Assembly (NCBI GenBank): GCA_018241025.1
Contig: JAFEEQ010000013.1
Span: 62,001-126,000 of the forward strand
Length of the DNA stretch: 64,000 nucleotides
Origin: Pseudomonadota bacterium
GTDB taxonomy: Bacteria; Pseudomonadota; Alphaproteobacteria; Micropepsales; Micropepsaceae
Direction of reading: 5' to 3'
Each line of letters begins with the position of its first letter. The stretch's first letter is position 1. Of the stretch, positions 8,285 through 19,286 are shown piece after piece. Below the pieces are notes generated by a model. The model was given only the letters and a program-made list of their open reading frames with translations. It did no database searches and was not told where the DNA came from. The translations under genes were made by a program, and so were the position numbers.

Positions 8285-9946
8285 CTAAACCTGAACGACT
8301 TCGACCCTGGTGACAGGTTTCTTGCCCCAGGCCTCGTCGGCGGCGCGGCGGGCGGCGCGGCGGAGGCTTTCCTTGAGGTCATAGCCGTCGAGGTCGCGCT
8401 TGGGGTTGTGGCGTCGGAGAGGCTCGGCCAGGGCGTTACGGATCGCGTCGTGAACCGGCTCGGGAATGCCATCGATGACCACCGCGGGATCGGCCATGAC
8501 CTTGCCCTTGCCGTCGAGCACCACGGTGATCGCGATCAGGCCGGCAAAGGCCAGCGCACGGCGGTGGCGGGCGAGGCCGGCGCCTTCATCGATCAGAACG
8601 CGGCCATCGAGATGGACACGACCGGCGGGAACTTCGTCGATTACGCCGGCGCGGCCGGGGGCGAGGCGGATGAGCTGGCCGTTCTCCGGCACTATAGCCT
8701 GCGGCACCTGGAGCAAGCGGGCGAGACGAGCATGCTCGGCGAGATGGCGGGCTTCGCCATGGACCGGGATCGCGATCTGCGGGCGCGTCCAGCGGTACAT
8801 CTCGGCAAGCTCGTCGCGGCAGGGATGGCCGGAGACGTGGACGAAGTGATCGTCGGCGGAGAGGACCTCGACGCCGAGCTGGGAGAGCTTGTTGTGCAGC
8901 TCGTGGATCGCGATGTCGTTGCCCGGGATGACGCGCGACGAGAAGATCACCGTGTCGCCCTTGCCGAGCGAGATGTTCGGATGGTTGTTCTCGGCGATGC
9001 GGGCCAGCGCGGCGCGCGGCTCGCCCTGGCTGCCGGTGCAGAGATAGAGCGCGCGGTTGGGCGGAAGCTGGGCGGCTTCTTCCTCGTCGAGCAGCGACGG
9101 GAAATGCTTGAGATAGCCGGTCTCGCGCGCGGCGTCGGTGATCTTGTGCATCGAGCGGCCGACAAGCGCGACGTGGCGGCCGTTGGCTTTCGCGGCGATG
9201 GCGACGGTCTCGAGGCGGGCGAGGTTCGAAGCGAAAACGGTGACGGCCACCCTGCCCTTGCAGGTGCCGATCAGCGTGGTGAGCGCCTCGCGGACCTTCG
9301 CTTCGGAGCCGCTCTCGCCGGGCACCAGCGCGTTGGTGGAGTCGCAAACCGTGGCGAGCACGCCTTCGTCACCGAGGCGCTTGAGCGCGGCGATGTCGGT
9401 GACCTCGCCGACCAGCGGATCGGGATCGATCTTCCAGTCGCCGGTGTGGACGACGGTGCCGAGCGGGGTGCGGATCGCGAGCGCATTGGGCTCGGGGATC
9501 GAGTGGGTGATGGAGATGAATTCGAGCTCGAAGGGGCCGAGCGTGAGCTTACCGCCGAGCTTCACGCGGCGGGGATGGACCTTGGCCGAGAGGCCAACCT
9601 CGTCGAGCTTGCCTTCAATCAGGATGGCGGTGAACGGCGTCGCGTAGATCGGACAGCGCAGCATCGGCCACAGATGCGGGATGGCGCCGATGTGATCCTC
9701 GTGCGCGTGGGTCGCGACGATTCCGAGCACATCGCCGCGCTGCTCGGCGAGGTAGCGGATGTCGGGCATGATGAGATCGACGCCGGGCGAGGTCGTCTCG
9801 CGGCCGAAGAGCACACCGCAATCGACGACGATCCATTTGCGGTTATCGGGCGGGCCGTAACCATAGGCATTGAAGTTCATGCCGATCTCGCCGGAGCCGC
9901 CGAGCGGCAGGAAGACGAGTTCGTCGTCGCGCGATGGATCGGTCAT
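8285..9946 (-). CDS. rnj: Ribonuclease J
   Basis: This 553-residue metallo-beta-lactamase/beta-CASP nuclease processes and degrades RNA (5'-3' exo- and endonuclease). The N-terminal [18 protein letters not shown] and the zinc motif H80-A-H82-E-D-H85 ([10 protein letters not shown]) are intact. Further family motifs are [21 protein letters not shown] and the beta-CASP/C-terminal [18 protein letters not shown]. Length is normal. Its start overlaps the coaX stop by 4 nt (ATGA). RNase J next to coaX and birA is a usual alphaproteobacterial arrangement. Confidence 0.95.
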   Translation of the reverse strand: MTDPSRDDELVFLPLGGSGEIGMNFNAYGYGPPDNRKWIVVDCGVLFGRETTSPGVDLIMPDIRYLAEQRGDVLGIVATHAHEDHIGAIPHLWPMLRCPIYATPFTAILIEGKLDEVGLSAKVHPRRVKLGGKLTLGPFELEFISITHSIPEPNALAIRTPLGTVVHTGDWKIDPDPLVGEVTDIAALKRLGDEGVLATVCDSTNALVPGESGSEAKVREALTTLIGTCKGRVAVTVFASNLARLETVAIAAKANGRHVALVGRSMHKITDAARETGYLKHFPSLLDEEEAAQLPPNRALYLCTGSQGEPRAALARIAENNHPNISLGKGDTVIFSSRVIPGNDIAIHELHNKLSQLGVEVLSADDHFVHVSGHPCRDELAEMYRWTRPQIAIPVHGEARHLAEHARLARLLQVPQAIVPENGQLIRLAPGRAGVIDEVPAGRVHLDGRVLIDEGAGLARHRRALAFAGLIAITVVLDGKGKVMADPAVVIDGIPEPVHDAIRNALAEPLRRHNPKRDLDGYDLKESLRRAARRAADEAWGKKPVTRVEVVQV

Positions 9947-10731
9947 TCCGGGGCGGGCTTTGCCTTGGCGCGCTCCAGGTTGCGCGCGTAGATCTGGACG
10001 AGGCCGCGGATGGTGAGATCGGGATCGAGATGCTCGATCACCGGGGTCTGGCGGTGGAAGAGATTGGCGAGGCCGCCGGTGCCGATCACGGTCATCGGCT
10101 TGCCGTACTCCGCCTTGATGCGCGCGACGAGGCCTTCGATCAGGCCGATATAGCCCCAGTAAAGGCCGGACTGCATCGCGGGGACGGTCGCCTTGCCGAT
10201 CACGGCCTGGGTGCGGGCGACAGCGACGCGCGGCAGCATGGCGGCGGCGGAGTGCAGCGCTTCTGCCGACACATTGGCGCCGGGCGCGATGACGCCGCCC
10301 TCGTAGTCGCCTTCGGACGAGACGATGTCGAAGGTCGTGGCGGTGCCGAAATCGATCACGATGAGGGCGCCCTTGTAGCGCTCATGCGCGGCGACGGTAT
10401 TGACCAGACGGTCGGCGCCCGCGCCCTCGGCATGAACCTTGATGCCGAGCGCGACATTCGGATCGCCGACCACGAGCGGCTCGCAGTTGAGATATTTCCG
10501 GCACAGGCGGCGGAGGTCGAACAGCGCGGCGGGGACGACGGTGGCGATGATCGCGGCGTCGATATCCTCGAAGGAGAGGTCGTGAAGCTGCAGCAGCTGT
10601 TTCAGGAGGACGGCGTATTCGTCGGCGGTCTTGGTAGTTTCGGTGACCGAGCGCCATTCGGCGCGGGTCTGGGTGCCGTCATGGACAGCGAAGACGATGT
10701 TGGTGTTGCCGGCGTCGATGGCGAGAAGCAT
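9943..10731 (-). CDS. coaX: Type III pantothenate kinase
   Basis: The 262-residue protein phosphorylates pantothenate in the first step of coenzyme A synthesis. It has the ASKHA-fold phosphate motif at the very N-terminus ([19 protein letters not shown]), the central [17 protein letters not shown] and [16 protein letters not shown], and the late segment [13 protein letters not shown]. These define the CoaX (type III) enzyme rather than CoaA. The start has GGAAGAG upstream. It overlaps rnj by 4 nt and is separated from birA by a repeat-containing gap. Confidence 0.95.
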   Translation of the reverse strand: MLLAIDAGNTNIVFAVHDGTQTRAEWRSVTETTKTADEYAVLLKQLLQLHDLSFEDIDAAIIATVVPAALFDLRRLCRKYLNCEPLVVGDPNVALGIKVHAEGAGADRLVNTVAAHERYKGALIVIDFGTATTFDIVSSEGDYEGGVIAPGANVSAEALHSAAAMLPRVAVARTQAVIGKATVPAMQSGLYWGYIGLIEGLVARIKAEYGKPMTVIGTGGLANLFHRQTPVIEHLDPDLTIRGLVQIYARNLERAKAKPAPE

Positions 10732-10753
10732 CAGAAGCTCTTCCCAACACGGT

Positions 10754-10920
10754 TGTCATCCCCGGCGAGGATCGCGTCAGCGATCCGAGGGAAGGGGACC
10801 CAGGTGGTTCGTCTGGGATTTATCTCGAAGTTAAAGAAGGGACCGAAGCAAGTATTTGCGACCGGATCAGCGGCACGACCTGGGTCCCCTTCCCCTCGCT
10901 GCGCTCGGCCGGGGATGACA
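10754..10920. repeat. Inverted repeat pair in the coaX-birA gap
   Basis: Two imperfect inverted copies flank about 70 nt. The left unit (10754-10805) runs from TGTCATCCCCGGCGAGG to GGGGACCCAGGT. The right unit (10878-10920) runs from ACCTGGGTCCCCTTCCCC to CGGCCGGGGATGACA. The right unit lacks about 9 nt present in the middle of the left. This resembles dispersed REP/MITE-like intergenic elements of alphaproteobacteria. The whole unit can fold into one long hairpin in the transcript joining birA to coaX. Confidence 0.75.
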
Positions 10921-10942
10921 GCTTTTTTTGTGGAAACATCGA

Positions 10943-11686
10943 TCATGCGAAGAACACTTCTCCCGCAGAGATATGGCGAACCGCACCGGACAATTCCCGC
11001 AGCATCAGGGCGCCGGTTTCGTCGATGCCTTCGAACACGCCGGAGGTCTCCTCGGTTGCGAGCCGGGCGCGGATACGTCCGCCCAGCCCCTCAGCGCGGG
11101 CCAGCCACGCGTCGCGCAGGGCGGCGAAGCCCTGCTTCTCCCAGGCTTCATACCATTGCGCGAAATGGGCGGCGAGGGAGAGCAGCGCGTCCTCCGCCGA
11201 CGGAACTGTAGCGCCCAGCGCCGCGAGCGAGGTGGCCGGCGTCTCGGTGCCATCCGGGTGCGTGGCGAGATTGACGCCGATGCCGATGGCGAGCCAGGCG
11301 GGCATGGGTCCGCCCTGGCTGGCGCTTTCGAGCAGGATGCCGGTGATCTTGCGGCCGCCGGCGAGGATGTCGTTGGGCCATTTCACGCGCATCGGCGTAT
11401 CAGGGGCGAAGGCCTGAAGCATGTCGCAGGCGGCAATCGCGGCGGCGAAGGAGAGCTGGGCGCATTCGCCGGCCGGACGGTTCGGGCGCAGCATCAGCGT
11501 GGCGGCAAGATTGCCGGTGGGCGAATCCCACGCCCTGCCCCGGCGGCCGCGGCCGGCGGTCTGGCGCGCGGCGCAGATCCAGACAGGTCCGGGCTCGCCG
11601 GCAGCGGCGAGACGCTTCGCTTCCTCGTTGGTGGAGTCGATGACCTCGAAGGTCTTCAACCCGTAACCTTTAGGCCAGCTCGTCAC
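10943..11686 (-). CDS. birA: Biotin--[acetyl-CoA-carboxylase] ligase
   Basis: The 247-residue protein attaches biotin to the carrier domain of acetyl-CoA carboxylase. The biotin/ATP-binding loop (TAGRGRRGRAWDSPTGN), VKWPNDILAGGRKITGILLE and IGIGVNLATHPDG are all visible. There is no N-terminal winged-helix domain, so it is a monofunctional ligase and not a repressor. The only sensible start is GTG at 11686 (VTSWPKGYGLKTFEVIDSTN), one base after the nuoN stop codon, which makes birA the last coupled gene after complex I. Confidence 0.93.
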   Translation of the reverse strand: MTSWPKGYGLKTFEVIDSTNEEAKRLAAAGEPGPVWICAARQTAGRGRRGRAWDSPTGNLAATLMLRPNRPAGECAQLSFAAAIAACDMLQAFAPDTPMRVKWPNDILAGGRKITGILLESASQGGPMPAWLAIGIGVNLATHPDGTETPATSLAALGATVPSAEDALLSLAAHFAQWYEAWEKQGFAALRDAWLARAEGLGGRIRARLATEETSGVFEGIDETGALMLRELSGAVRHISAGEVFFA

Positions 11687-11687
11687 C

Positions 11688-13118
11688 TCAGGAGAACAGC
11701 GCCTGGGCTGCCTGCCCTGCCACGGCGATGGCCGGGCCGGGGATGAAGAAGAACACGATCGAGACGGCGGTCGCGGCCCACATGACCGCCGCCGTGCCGG
11801 CACCCGTTCCGCGGTCGAAGGCGGGCTTGGGATCGTCGAAATACATGATCTGCAGGATGCGCAGATAGTAGAACGCGCCCGCGACCGAGGCGACGACGTT
11901 GATCACCGCGGGGATGATCAGACCGGCCTGCATGGCGGCGCCGAAGACGTAGAACTTGGCGGCGAAGCCGGCGAGCGGCGGCAGGCCGGCGAGGCTGAGC
12001 GTCAGCGCGGCAAAGGCGAAGGCATAGTGCGGCGCGGTGCGCGAGAGGCCGGCGAGGTCGCGGATGTCCTCGATACTCTCGCCGTTCCGGCGCATCGCCG
12101 CGACGCAGGCGAACATGCCGAGATTGGTGACGAGATAGAACGCCAGATAGAGCAGCATGCCCTGGATGCCGTAGGCCGAGCCAGCGGCGAGGCCGAGCAG
12201 CGCATAGCCGACATGGCCGATGGAGGAATAGGCGAGCAGGCGCTTGATATTGGTCTGGCCGATGGCGGCGACGGCGCCGAGGACGCTGGAAAGCACCGAG
12301 ACCACGATGATGATCTGCTGCCACTCATGCACCGAATGAACGAAGGGCACGATGATGGCGCGGATGAAGAGCGCGAAGGCGGCGACCTTGGCGGCGGTGA
12401 CGAAGAAGGCGGTGACCGGCGTGGGCGCGCCCTCGTAGACGTCCGGCGTCCACATGTGGAACGGCACGGCGCCAACTTTGAAGGCGAGACCGGCGACGAG
12501 GAAGACGATGCCGAAGATCAGGCCGAGGTTGAACCCGCTGCCGGCGGCATGGGCGATGACCGCGAACTCCGTCGAGCCAGTGAAGCCATAGATCAGCGAG
12601 ATGCCGTAAAGCAGCATGCCCGAGGAGAGTGCGCCGAGGACGAAATACTTCAGGCCCGCTTCGGTCGAGCGCAGGGAGTCGCGATTGAAGGCGGCGAGGA
12701 CATAGAGCGCGAGGCTCTGCAGTTCGAGACCCATGTAGAGCGCGATGAAGCTCGACGCCGAAACCATCAGCAGCATGCCGAGGGTGGCGAGCAGCATGAT
12801 GATGGGAAGCTCGAAACGGACGCGCTTATCGCGGTCGAAGAACTCCTTCGCCATCAGGATGCAGAGCGCCGAACCGGTCAGGATCAGCAACTTCACGAAA
12901 CGCGCAAAGCCATCGACCACGAAAGCGCCGCCGAAGGCCGAGGCCGGGGCGTCGCGATAAACAATGATGCCGGCGGTGGCGAGCAGGAGGATCGCAAGCC
13001 AGGACACCGTGCCGGTGGTGCGGTCGCCGCCGACGACGCCACCGATGAGCAGCACCATCGCGCCGACGGCCAGCGTCAGTTCGGGCAGGAGGACGAGGAG
13101 ATCGGCTTGCAGGTTCAC
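11688..13118 (-). CDS. nuoN: NADH-quinone oxidoreductase subunit N
   Basis: This 476-residue antiporter-like membrane subunit is one of three proton-pumping subunits of complex I. Family motifs include [23 protein letters not shown], the lysine helix region [19 protein letters not shown] and [18 protein letters not shown]. The start is a GTG at 13118 ([16 protein letters not shown]) overlapping the nuoM stop as GTGA; an open frame continues upstream but in the wrong frame for nuoM. Length is normal. It is the last nuo gene, followed by birA after one nucleotide. Confidence 0.95.
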   Translation of the reverse strand: MNLQADLLVLLPELTLAVGAMVLLIGGVVGGDRTTGTVSWLAILLLATAGIIVYRDAPASAFGGAFVVDGFARFVKLLILTGSALCILMAKEFFDRDKRVRFELPIIMLLATLGMLLMVSASSFIALYMGLELQSLALYVLAAFNRDSLRSTEAGLKYFVLGALSSGMLLYGISLIYGFTGSTEFAVIAHAAGSGFNLGLIFGIVFLVAGLAFKVGAVPFHMWTPDVYEGAPTPVTAFFVTAAKVAAFALFIRAIIVPFVHSVHEWQQIIIVVSVLSSVLGAVAAIGQTNIKRLLAYSSIGHVGYALLGLAAGSAYGIQGMLLYLAFYLVTNLGMFACVAAMRRNGESIEDIRDLAGLSRTAPHYAFAFAALTLSLAGLPPLAGFAAKFYVFGAAMQAGLIIPAVINVVASVAGAFYYLRILQIMYFDDPKPAFDRGTGAGTAAVMWAATAVSIVFFFIPGPAIAVAGQAAQALFS

Positions 13119-14647
13119 TTGGCAACTCCCTGCTGCGCGATGCGGGGCGGATGGTCGACTTCCCGGGCCATCTTGTTGTCGCTGATCAGCTGGGCGACCG
13201 AAGCCGAGGTCACGTCGAAGATCGGCTTGGGATAGACGCCCATGGCGATGGTGATGACCACGAGCGGGGCAAGGATCGCGATCTCGCGCGGGCTGAGGTC
13301 CTTGATGGTCTGCAGCGTCGGCTTGACCAGCGCGCCGAAGACCACGCGGCGATAGACATAGAGTGCATAGGCGGCCGAGAGGATCACGCCGGTGGCAGCG
13401 AAGATCGCGACCCAGGTATTCGCCTCGAACGCGCCCAGCATCGTCAGGAACTCGCCCACGAAGCCGCCGGTGCCCGGCAGGCCGACATTGGCGAGAGTGA
13501 AGACCATGAAGCAGGCGGCGTAGATCGGCATGCGGTTGACGAGGCCGCCATAGGCCGCGATCTCGCGTGTGTGCATGCGGTCGTAGATCACGCCCACGCA
13601 GAGGAAGAGCGCGCCGGAGACGACGCCGTGGCTGAGCATCTGGTAGATGCCGCCCTCGACGCCCTGATGCGTCAGGGTGAAGAGGCCCATGGTGACGAAG
13701 CCCATATGGGCGACGGACGAATAGGCGATGAGCTTCTTGATGTCTTCCTGCGCCAGGGCGACCAGCGAGGTGTAGATGATCGCAATGATGGAGAGCGCGA
13801 AGACCAGCGGCGCAAAGACCGCGCTGGCCGAGGCGAACATCGGCAGCGAGAAGCGCAGGAAGCCGTAGCCGCCCATCTTCAGGAGGATGCCGGCAAGGAT
13901 GACGGAGCCGGCGGTCGGGGCCTCGACATGGGCATCGGGCAGCCATGTGTGGACCGGCCACATTGGCATTTTCACCGCGAAGCTGGCGAAGAAGGCAAGC
14001 CAGAGCCAAAGCTGCATTTGCGGATCGAAGTGGAAGTGCAGCAGGGTGACGATGTCGGTGGTGCCGGCGGTGAAATACATGCTCAGGATGGCGAGCAGCA
14101 TCAGCACCGAGCCGAGCAGCGTGTAGAGGAAGAACTTGAAGCTGGCGTAGATGCGCCGCTTGCCGCCCCAGACGCCGATGATCAGAAACATCGGGATCAG
14201 GCCACCCTCGAAGAACAGGTAGAAGAGGACGAGATCGAGGGCGCAGAAGACGCCGATCATCAGCGCTTCGAGCGCCAGGAAGGCGATCATGTATTCGGCG
14301 ACGCGGGTCTCGATCGATTCCCAGCTTGCCAGAATGCAGAATGGCATCAGGCCGGCGGTCAGCACGACGAACAGCATCGAAATGCCGTCGACGCCCATGT
14401 GATAGCCGATGCCCGGGGCGAGCCAGTCCGCCCGCTCGACGAACTGGAACTGGGCGGAGCTGCCGTCGAAGTTCAGCCAGATGACCATGGCGAGAACGAA
14501 TTCGATCAGCGTGGTGAAGAGCGCGACCCAGCGGGCATTGCGTGCCACCGCCGCATCGCTGCCGCGGACCAGGACGGCGATGATGCCGGCACCGACGAAG
14601 GGCAGGAAGGTGACGATGGAGAGAATGTGGCTCATCAGGAAGCTCAT
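13115..14647 (-). CDS. nuoM: NADH-quinone oxidoreductase subunit M
   Basis: The 510-residue protein is the second antiporter-like subunit. Conserved features are the transmembrane-helix-5 glutamate region [17 protein letters not shown], the lysine helix [20 protein letters not shown] and [17 protein letters not shown]. The ATG at 14647 (MSFLMSHIL) overlaps the nuoL stop as ATGA and has GGAGG 8 nt upstream, which fixes the start. Length and order are normal. Confidence 0.96.
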   Translation of the reverse strand: MSFLMSHILSIVTFLPFVGAGIIAVLVRGSDAAVARNARWVALFTTLIEFVLAMVIWLNFDGSSAQFQFVERADWLAPGIGYHMGVDGISMLFVVLTAGLMPFCILASWESIETRVAEYMIAFLALEALMIGVFCALDLVLFYLFFEGGLIPMFLIIGVWGGKRRIYASFKFFLYTLLGSVLMLLAILSMYFTAGTTDIVTLLHFHFDPQMQLWLWLAFFASFAVKMPMWPVHTWLPDAHVEAPTAGSVILAGILLKMGGYGFLRFSLPMFASASAVFAPLVFALSIIAIIYTSLVALAQEDIKKLIAYSSVAHMGFVTMGLFTLTHQGVEGGIYQMLSHGVVSGALFLCVGVIYDRMHTREIAAYGGLVNRMPIYAACFMVFTLANVGLPGTGGFVGEFLTMLGAFEANTWVAIFAATGVILSAAYALYVYRRVVFGALVKPTLQTIKDLSPREIAILAPLVVITIAMGVYPKPIFDVTSASVAQLISDNKMAREVDHPPRIAQQGVAK

Positions 14648-16638
14648 TTCGCGCCTCCCAGGAGCATGAACCATGAGACGAGTGCGACGACGCCGATCAG
14701 CATGGCGAAAGCGTAGTGGTAGACATAACCGGATTGCAGGCGCACCGCGCCGCGAGTGAAGACCTGGGTGAGCCAGGCGGCACCGTCAGGACCGAAGCGG
14801 TCGATCACGCCGACATCGCCGCGCTTCCACAGGAACCGCCCCAGCGCCTGGGCCGGGCGGACGAAGAGGAAGTCGTAGAGCTCGTCGAAGTACCACTTGT
14901 TGTAGAGGAAGAGGTAGAGCATGCCGCGCTTCGCCGCCATCTGCTTCGGCAGCTCGGGATGGGCGATGTAATAGTACCAAGCGACGCCGAAGCCGAGGAG
15001 CGTCAGCACGAAGGGCGCGAACTCGACCCAGAGCGGGAATTCGCTCTCGATCGGCTTCAGGCCGTCGCCGGCGATGGCCGCAATCGCGCCGTGCCAGAAC
15101 GCCGCCGAATTGCCGCCCAGGAAAAAGTGATCGAAGGCGATTCCGGCAAAGACCGCGCCGACGCCGAGAACCGCGAGCGGAACCAGCATCACCAGCGGCG
15201 CTTCGTGAACCTCGGACAGCGCGGGGGCGTGGTGGCCGTGATCGTCATGCGAAGCATGCGCGTCGTGATCCTGCCCACGATAGCGGCCATGGAAGGTCAT
15301 CAGGAACTGGCGCCAGGAATAGAATGAGGTCATCCCGGCAGCGACGACGGTGAGGATGAAGGCATAGGCCGCCATGTGGCTATGCGAGGCATAGGCGCTG
15401 TTAATGATCGCGTCCTTCGAATAGAAGCCGGCGAGGCCGATGCCGAGGACCGGAATGCCGACGCCGGTGAGCGCGAGGTTGCCGATCAGCATCATCGCCC
15501 AGGTGAAGGGGATCTGCTTCCACAGGCCGCCCATCTTCCGCATGTCCTGCTCGTGATGCATGGCGTGGATCACCGCGCCGGCCGAGAGGAACAGAAGTGC
15601 CTTGAAGAAGGCATGGGTGAAGAGGTGGAACATCGCCGCGCCATAGGCCGAGACGCCGGCGGCGACGAACATGTAGCCGAGCTGCGAGCAGGTCGAATAG
15701 GCGATGACCCGCTTAATGTCGTTCTGGAAGAGGCCGACCGAGGCGGCGAAGAAGGCCGTGGTCGCGCCGATGAAGGTGACGAATTCGAGCGCTGTCGGCG
15801 ACAGCTCGAACAGCGGCGAGCAGCGGCAGACCAGAAACACGCCGGCCGTGACCATGGTCGCGGCATGGATGAGGGCCGAGACCGGCGTCGGGCCTTCCAT
15901 CGCGTCCGGCAACCACGTGTGGAGGCCGAGCTGGGCCGACTTGCCCATCGCGCCAACGAAGAGCAGCAGGCAGAGCGTGGTCAGGACATCGACGTCCCAG
16001 CTGCCGAAATGGAAGGTGTGACCGACCTGCCCCGACGCCGCGGCGAATACGGTGTCGAAATCGAGCGACTTGAAGATGAAGAAGATGCCGAAGATGCCCA
16101 GTGCGAAGCCGAAATCGCCGACGCGGTTGACGATGAAGGCCTTCATCGCCGCGGCATTGGCCTCAGGCTTCTGGTACCAGAAGCCGATCAGCAGATAGGA
16201 GGCGACACCGACGCCCTCCCAGCCGAAGAACATCTGCAGGAAGTTGTTCGAGGTCACCAGCATCAGCATGGCGAAGGTGAAGAAGGACAGATAGGAGAAG
16301 AAGCGCGAGCGGCTGGGGTCTTCATGCATGTAGCCGATCGAGTAAACATGCACGAGCGAGGACACGCCGGTGACGACGACCAGCATGACGCCGGTCAACG
16401 CGTCGACGCGGATGGTCCAATCGACTTTAAGATCGCCCGAGTAGATCCAGGGCAGTATCTGGATGATGTGGCTGTGGCCGCCGATGGTCACGTCCATGAA
16501 AGCAACGACGGAGAGCGCGGCGGAGACGAGCAGCGCGCCGGTGGTCACCAGCTCGGACGCCCGGGCGCCGATAATGCGGCCGAGCAGCCCGGCAATGGCC
16601 GAGGCAAGGATCGGTAGGAAGACGATTGCCGAGTACAC
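14644..16638 (-). CDS. nuoL: NADH-quinone oxidoreductase subunit L
   Basis: The 664-residue protein is the distal antiporter-like subunit with the long lateral helix at its C-terminus. Motifs include [19 protein letters not shown], the lysine helix [20 protein letters not shown] and [18 protein letters not shown] histidine/aspartate-rich loop (about residues 460-480, [14 protein letters not shown]) precedes the C-terminal part. The start is GTG, 3 nt after the nuoK stop, with AAGGG upstream. Confidence 0.96.
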   Translation of the reverse strand: MYSAIVFLPILASAIAGLLGRIIGARASELVTTGALLVSAALSVVAFMDVTIGGHSHIIQILPWIYSGDLKVDWTIRVDALTGVMLVVVTGVSSLVHVYSIGYMHEDPSRSRFFSYLSFFTFAMLMLVTSNNFLQMFFGWEGVGVASYLLIGFWYQKPEANAAAMKAFIVNRVGDFGFALGIFGIFFIFKSLDFDTVFAAASGQVGHTFHFGSWDVDVLTTLCLLLFVGAMGKSAQLGLHTWLPDAMEGPTPVSALIHAATMVTAGVFLVCRCSPLFELSPTALEFVTFIGATTAFFAASVGLFQNDIKRVIAYSTCSQLGYMFVAAGVSAYGAAMFHLFTHAFFKALLFLSAGAVIHAMHHEQDMRKMGGLWKQIPFTWAMMLIGNLALTGVGIPVLGIGLAGFYSKDAIINSAYASHSHMAAYAFILTVVAAGMTSFYSWRQFLMTFHGRYRGQDHDAHASHDDHGHHAPALSEVHEAPLVMLVPLAVLGVGAVFAGIAFDHFFLGGNSAAFWHGAIAAIAGDGLKPIESEFPLWVEFAPFVLTLLGFGVAWYYYIAHPELPKQMAAKRGMLYLFLYNKWYFDELYDFLFVRPAQALGRFLWKRGDVGVIDRFGPDGAAWLTQVFTRGAVRLQSGYVYHYAFAMLIGVVALVSWFMLLGGAK

Positions 16639-16641
16639 GCC

Positions 16642-16950
16642 CTAGCCCTTCATCAGGTTGACGTCTTCCACGGCGATGGTGCCGCGATTGCGGAAATAGA
16701 CGACGAGAATGGCAAGACCGATGGCGGCTTCCGCGGCCGCGACGGTCAGGATGAAGAGCGCGAAAACCTGCCCCACCAGATCGTGGAGAAAGGACGAGAA
16801 CGCGACGAAGTTGATGTTGACGCTGAGCAGGATCAACTCGATCGACATCAGGATGACGATGACGTTCTTGCGGTTCAGGAATATCCCGAATACCCCGATG
16901 GTGAAGAGGATCGCCGCGACGGTGAGATAGTTGCCGAGTCCGACCGCCAT
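16642..16950 (-). CDS. nuoK: NADH-quinone oxidoreductase subunit K
   Basis: This 102-residue, three-helix subunit has the two buried glutamates of the proton path in [16 protein letters not shown] and [18 protein letters not shown]. Length is the family norm. It abuts nuoJ with no spacer (nuoK starts at 16950, nuoJ stops at 16951) and is followed after 3 nt by nuoL. Confidence 0.97.
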   Translation of the reverse strand: MAVGLGNYLTVAAILFTIGVFGIFLNRKNVIVILMSIELILLSVNINFVAFSSFLHDLVGQVFALFILTVAAAEAAIGLAILVVYFRNRGTIAVEDVNLMKG

Positions 16951-17559
16951 TTACGCCCCCTGCCCCGGTTTGACGTCGACCAGCGCCATGGCTTCCGACG
17001 CGACGCGGGCGTTCTGCTTGCCGATGTCCTGGCGGCGCACGCCGGGACGATGGCGCAGCGTCAGCACGATGGCGCCGATCATGGCGACCAGGAGCACGAG
17101 GCCCGCGATCTGAAAGTAGTAGATGTAATCCGTGTAGAGGATCCGGCCGATCGCCTCGGTGTTCGATATTCCGGTCGGCGTCGGATGCGCAGCAGCGACC
17201 GTCGCGGCGGGCGAGAATTTCCACATCATCGCGCTGCCGATCAGCTCGAGCAGCAGGACGATGCCGACGCCGCCTCCGACCAGGATGTATTGCTGCGCCC
17301 CGCTCTTCAGCTCCGCAAAATCGACGTCGAGCATCATCACGACGAAGAGGAACAACACCGCGACCGCGCCGACATAGACGATGACGAGGATCATCGCGAG
17401 GAACTCGGCGCCGAGGAGGACGAAGAGGCCCGCGGCGTTGAAAAAGGCGAGGATCAGGAAGAACACCGAATGCACGGGGTTGCGCGCACTGATCACCATG
17501 AAGGCGGATGCCAGCAAGATCGCGGAGAAGGCGTAGAAGGCGATGGTTTGCAGCAGCAT
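16951..17559 (-). CDS. nuoJ: NADH-quinone oxidoreductase subunit J
   Basis: The 202-residue membrane subunit shows the family core: NPVHSVFFLILAFFNAAGLFVLLGAEFLAMILVIVYVGAVAVLFLF (five helices in all). The VYVGAVAVLF helix forms the pi-bulge next to the quinone cavity in solved structures. The ATG at 17559 is clear. It is separated from nuoI by 174 nt, the only large gap inside this operon, and that gap holds a repeat hairpin. Confidence 0.96.
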   Translation of the reverse strand: MLLQTIAFYAFSAILLASAFMVISARNPVHSVFFLILAFFNAAGLFVLLGAEFLAMILVIVYVGAVAVLFLFVVMMLDVDFAELKSGAQQYILVGGGVGIVLLLELIGSAMMWKFSPAATVAAAHPTPTGISNTEAIGRILYTDYIYYFQIAGLVLLVAMIGAIVLTLRHRPGVRRQDIGKQNARVASEAMALVDVKPGQGA

Positions 17560-17586
17560 CTTATCCCCTCGCCGCGACGAAGAGGT

Positions 17587-17650
17587 TCACGCGGAGGCGC
17601 GGAGACGCGGAGGACCGCGTTCCACTCCGCGACTCCGCGTCTCCGCGTGA
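17587..17650. repeat. Inverted repeat between nuoI and nuoJ
   Basis: Two 26-nt arms (17587-17612 and 17625-17650) are reverse complements with two mismatches and are separated by 12 nt. Each arm is itself built from a GCGGAG-type short repeat (TCACGCGGAG... / ...CTCCGCGTGA). The element fills the only long gap in the nuo operon. It looks like an inserted dispersed repeat. As RNA it would form a very stable hairpin between the nuoI and nuoJ coding regions. Confidence 0.8.
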
Positions 17651-17733
17651 GTCATGTTGCGCGCAGACGCGCGCAGGCTGGGTGGCCGCCTCAAGAACGG
17701 CCATGGTGAATTTGGGAGAGTGGTGGAGATCGC

Positions 17734-18222
17734 TCATCTGTAAGGCGCATCCAGTTCTAGGTTGCGCGCGATTTCGCGTTCCCAACGGTCGCCGTTCGCG
17801 AGCAGGCGCGCCTTGTCGTAATAGAGCTCTTCGCGGGTCTCGGTCGAGAACTCGAAGTTCGGGCCTTCGACGATGGCGTCCACCGGGCAGGCTTCCTGGC
17901 AGAGGCCGCAATAGATGCACTTCACCATGTCGATGTCGTAGCGGGTGGTGCGGCGGGAGCCGTCTTCGCGCGGCTCGGCCTCGATGGTGATGGCCTGGGC
18001 CGGGCAGATCGCCTCGCACAGCTTGCAGGCGATGCAGCGTTCTTCGCCGTTCGGATAGCGGCGCAGCGCATGCTCGCCGCGGAAGCGGGGCGAGAGCGGA
18101 CCCTTCTCGAAGGGATAGTTCACCGTCGATTTCGGCTTGAAGAAGTACTTCATCGCGAGAACGAAACTCGTGATGAACTCCCAGAAGAAGAGCTGACGGG
18201 CGGTGCGGTCTAGGCTGGCCAT
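17734..18222 (-). CDS. nuoI: NADH-quinone oxidoreductase subunit I
   Basis: The 162-residue subunit carries the two [4Fe-4S] clusters N6a and N6b. Both ferredoxin motifs are intact: Cys63-66-69-73 ([11 protein letters not shown]) and Cys102-105-108-112 ([11 protein letters not shown]). The N-terminal helical anchor [21 protein letters not shown] is typical. The start was set at [10 protein letters not shown] (18222), 7 nt after nuoH, although the frame is open 12 codons further. Confidence 0.97.
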   Translation of the reverse strand: MASLDRTARQLFFWEFITSFVLAMKYFFKPKSTVNYPFEKGPLSPRFRGEHALRRYPNGEERCIACKLCEAICPAQAITIEAEPREDGSRRTTRYDIDMVKCIYCGLCQEACPVDAIVEGPNFEFSTETREELYYDKARLLANGDRWEREIARNLELDAPYR

Positions 18223-18229
18223 GGGCGCC

Positions 18230-19282
18230 TCACGCGTGATGGTGGAAGAGGAGGACATAGCCCGCCGTCACCACCACCCAAAGGAGCGACGTCGGCAGGA
18301 AAACCTTCCAGCCGAGACGCATGAGCTGATCGTAGCGATAGCGCGGCACCATGGCCTTCACCATCGCGAACATGAAAAAGAAGAACAGGATCTTGATCAG
18401 GAACCAGACGATGCCCGGCACCATGGTGAAGGGCGCGATGTTCAGGGGCGGCAGCCAGCCGCCGAGGAAAAGCACCGTCATCAGCGAGCACATCAGCATG
18501 ATGCTCACATATTCGCCGAGGAAGAAGAGCATGAACTGGGTCGCGGAGTATTCCACGAAGAAGCCGGCGACGAGCTCCGACTCCGCCTCGACCAGATCGA
18601 AGGGCGGGCGATTGGTCTCGGCCAGGGCCGACACGAAGAAGATCGGCAGCATCGGGAACAGGATCGAGAACACGTTCCAGCCCGAGAAGGCGAAGATGCT
18701 CGTCGTTTCCTGGGCGCGGACGATGGCAGAGAGGTTCAGCGAACCGGCGAAGAGCAGAACGGTGATGATGACGAAGCCGATCGAGACCTCGTAGGACACC
18801 ATCTGGGCCGCGGCGCGCAGCGCCGAGAGGAAGGGGTATTTCGAATTCGAGGCCCAGCCGGCCATGATGATGCCGTAGACGCCGAGCGACGACATGGCGA
18901 AGAGATAGAGGATGCCGACATTGATGTCGGCTACGACCCAGCCCGGCGCCATCGGGATCACCGCCCAGCCGGCAAAGGCGAGCGTCGCGGTGACGAGCGG
19001 GGCAAGGAAGAAGATCACCTTGTTCGCGCTCGAAGGAATGATGACTTCCTTGAACATGAACTTGAAGAGATCGGCGAAGGTCTGGAACAGGCCGAGCGGG
19101 CCGACGACGTTGGGGCCGCGACGCAACTGCACCGCCGCCCAGATCTTGCGGTCGGCGAGCAGGATGAAGGCGATCGAAACCAGAAGGACGACGTCGAAGA
19201 ACAGGATCATCGCCGCCTGGCCGATGAACCAGGCCCAGCCGTAGTCGAGGCCCAGCGATTGCAGCCAGTTGAGAAGCGCCAT
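18230..19282 (-). CDS. nuoH: NADH-quinone oxidoreductase subunit H
   Basis: The 350-residue membrane subunit forms much of the quinone-binding chamber. Conserved sequences are [45 protein letters not shown] and [16 protein letters not shown] [17 protein letters not shown] near the end. Eight or more hydrophobic helices are visible. It follows nuoG after 4 nt and precedes nuoI by 7 nt. Confidence 0.97.
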   Translation of the reverse strand: MALLNWLQSLGLDYGWAWFIGQAAMILFFDVVLLVSIAFILLADRKIWAAVQLRRGPNVVGPLGLFQTFADLFKFMFKEVIIPSSANKVIFFLAPLVTATLAFAGWAVIPMAPGWVVADINVGILYLFAMSSLGVYGIIMAGWASNSKYPFLSALRAAAQMVSYEVSIGFVIITVLLFAGSLNLSAIVRAQETTSIFAFSGWNVFSILFPMLPIFFVSALAETNRPPFDLVEAESELVAGFFVEYSATQFMLFFLGEYVSIMLMCSLMTVLFLGGWLPPLNIAPFTMVPGIVWFLIKILFFFFMFAMVKAMVPRYRYDQLMRLGWKVFLPTSLLWVVVTAGYVLLFHHHA

Positions 19283-19286
19283 CGCC

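Noticed and set aside
8408..9991. 527-codon plus-strand open frame across rnj
   Set aside because: Antisense to RNase J with no motifs.
12027..13235. Long plus-strand open frame across nuoN
   Set aside because: Antisense shadow, rich in Glu, Asp, Gly and Arg, with no protein family and opposite to a well-supported subunit.
13151..14716. 521-codon plus-strand open frame across nuoM
   Set aside because: Antisense shadow of nuoM with the same composition bias.
17587..17650. CRISPR-like repeats from the GCGGAG units
   Set aside because: Units are 6-8 nt, contiguous and arranged as one inverted repeat, with no spacers.
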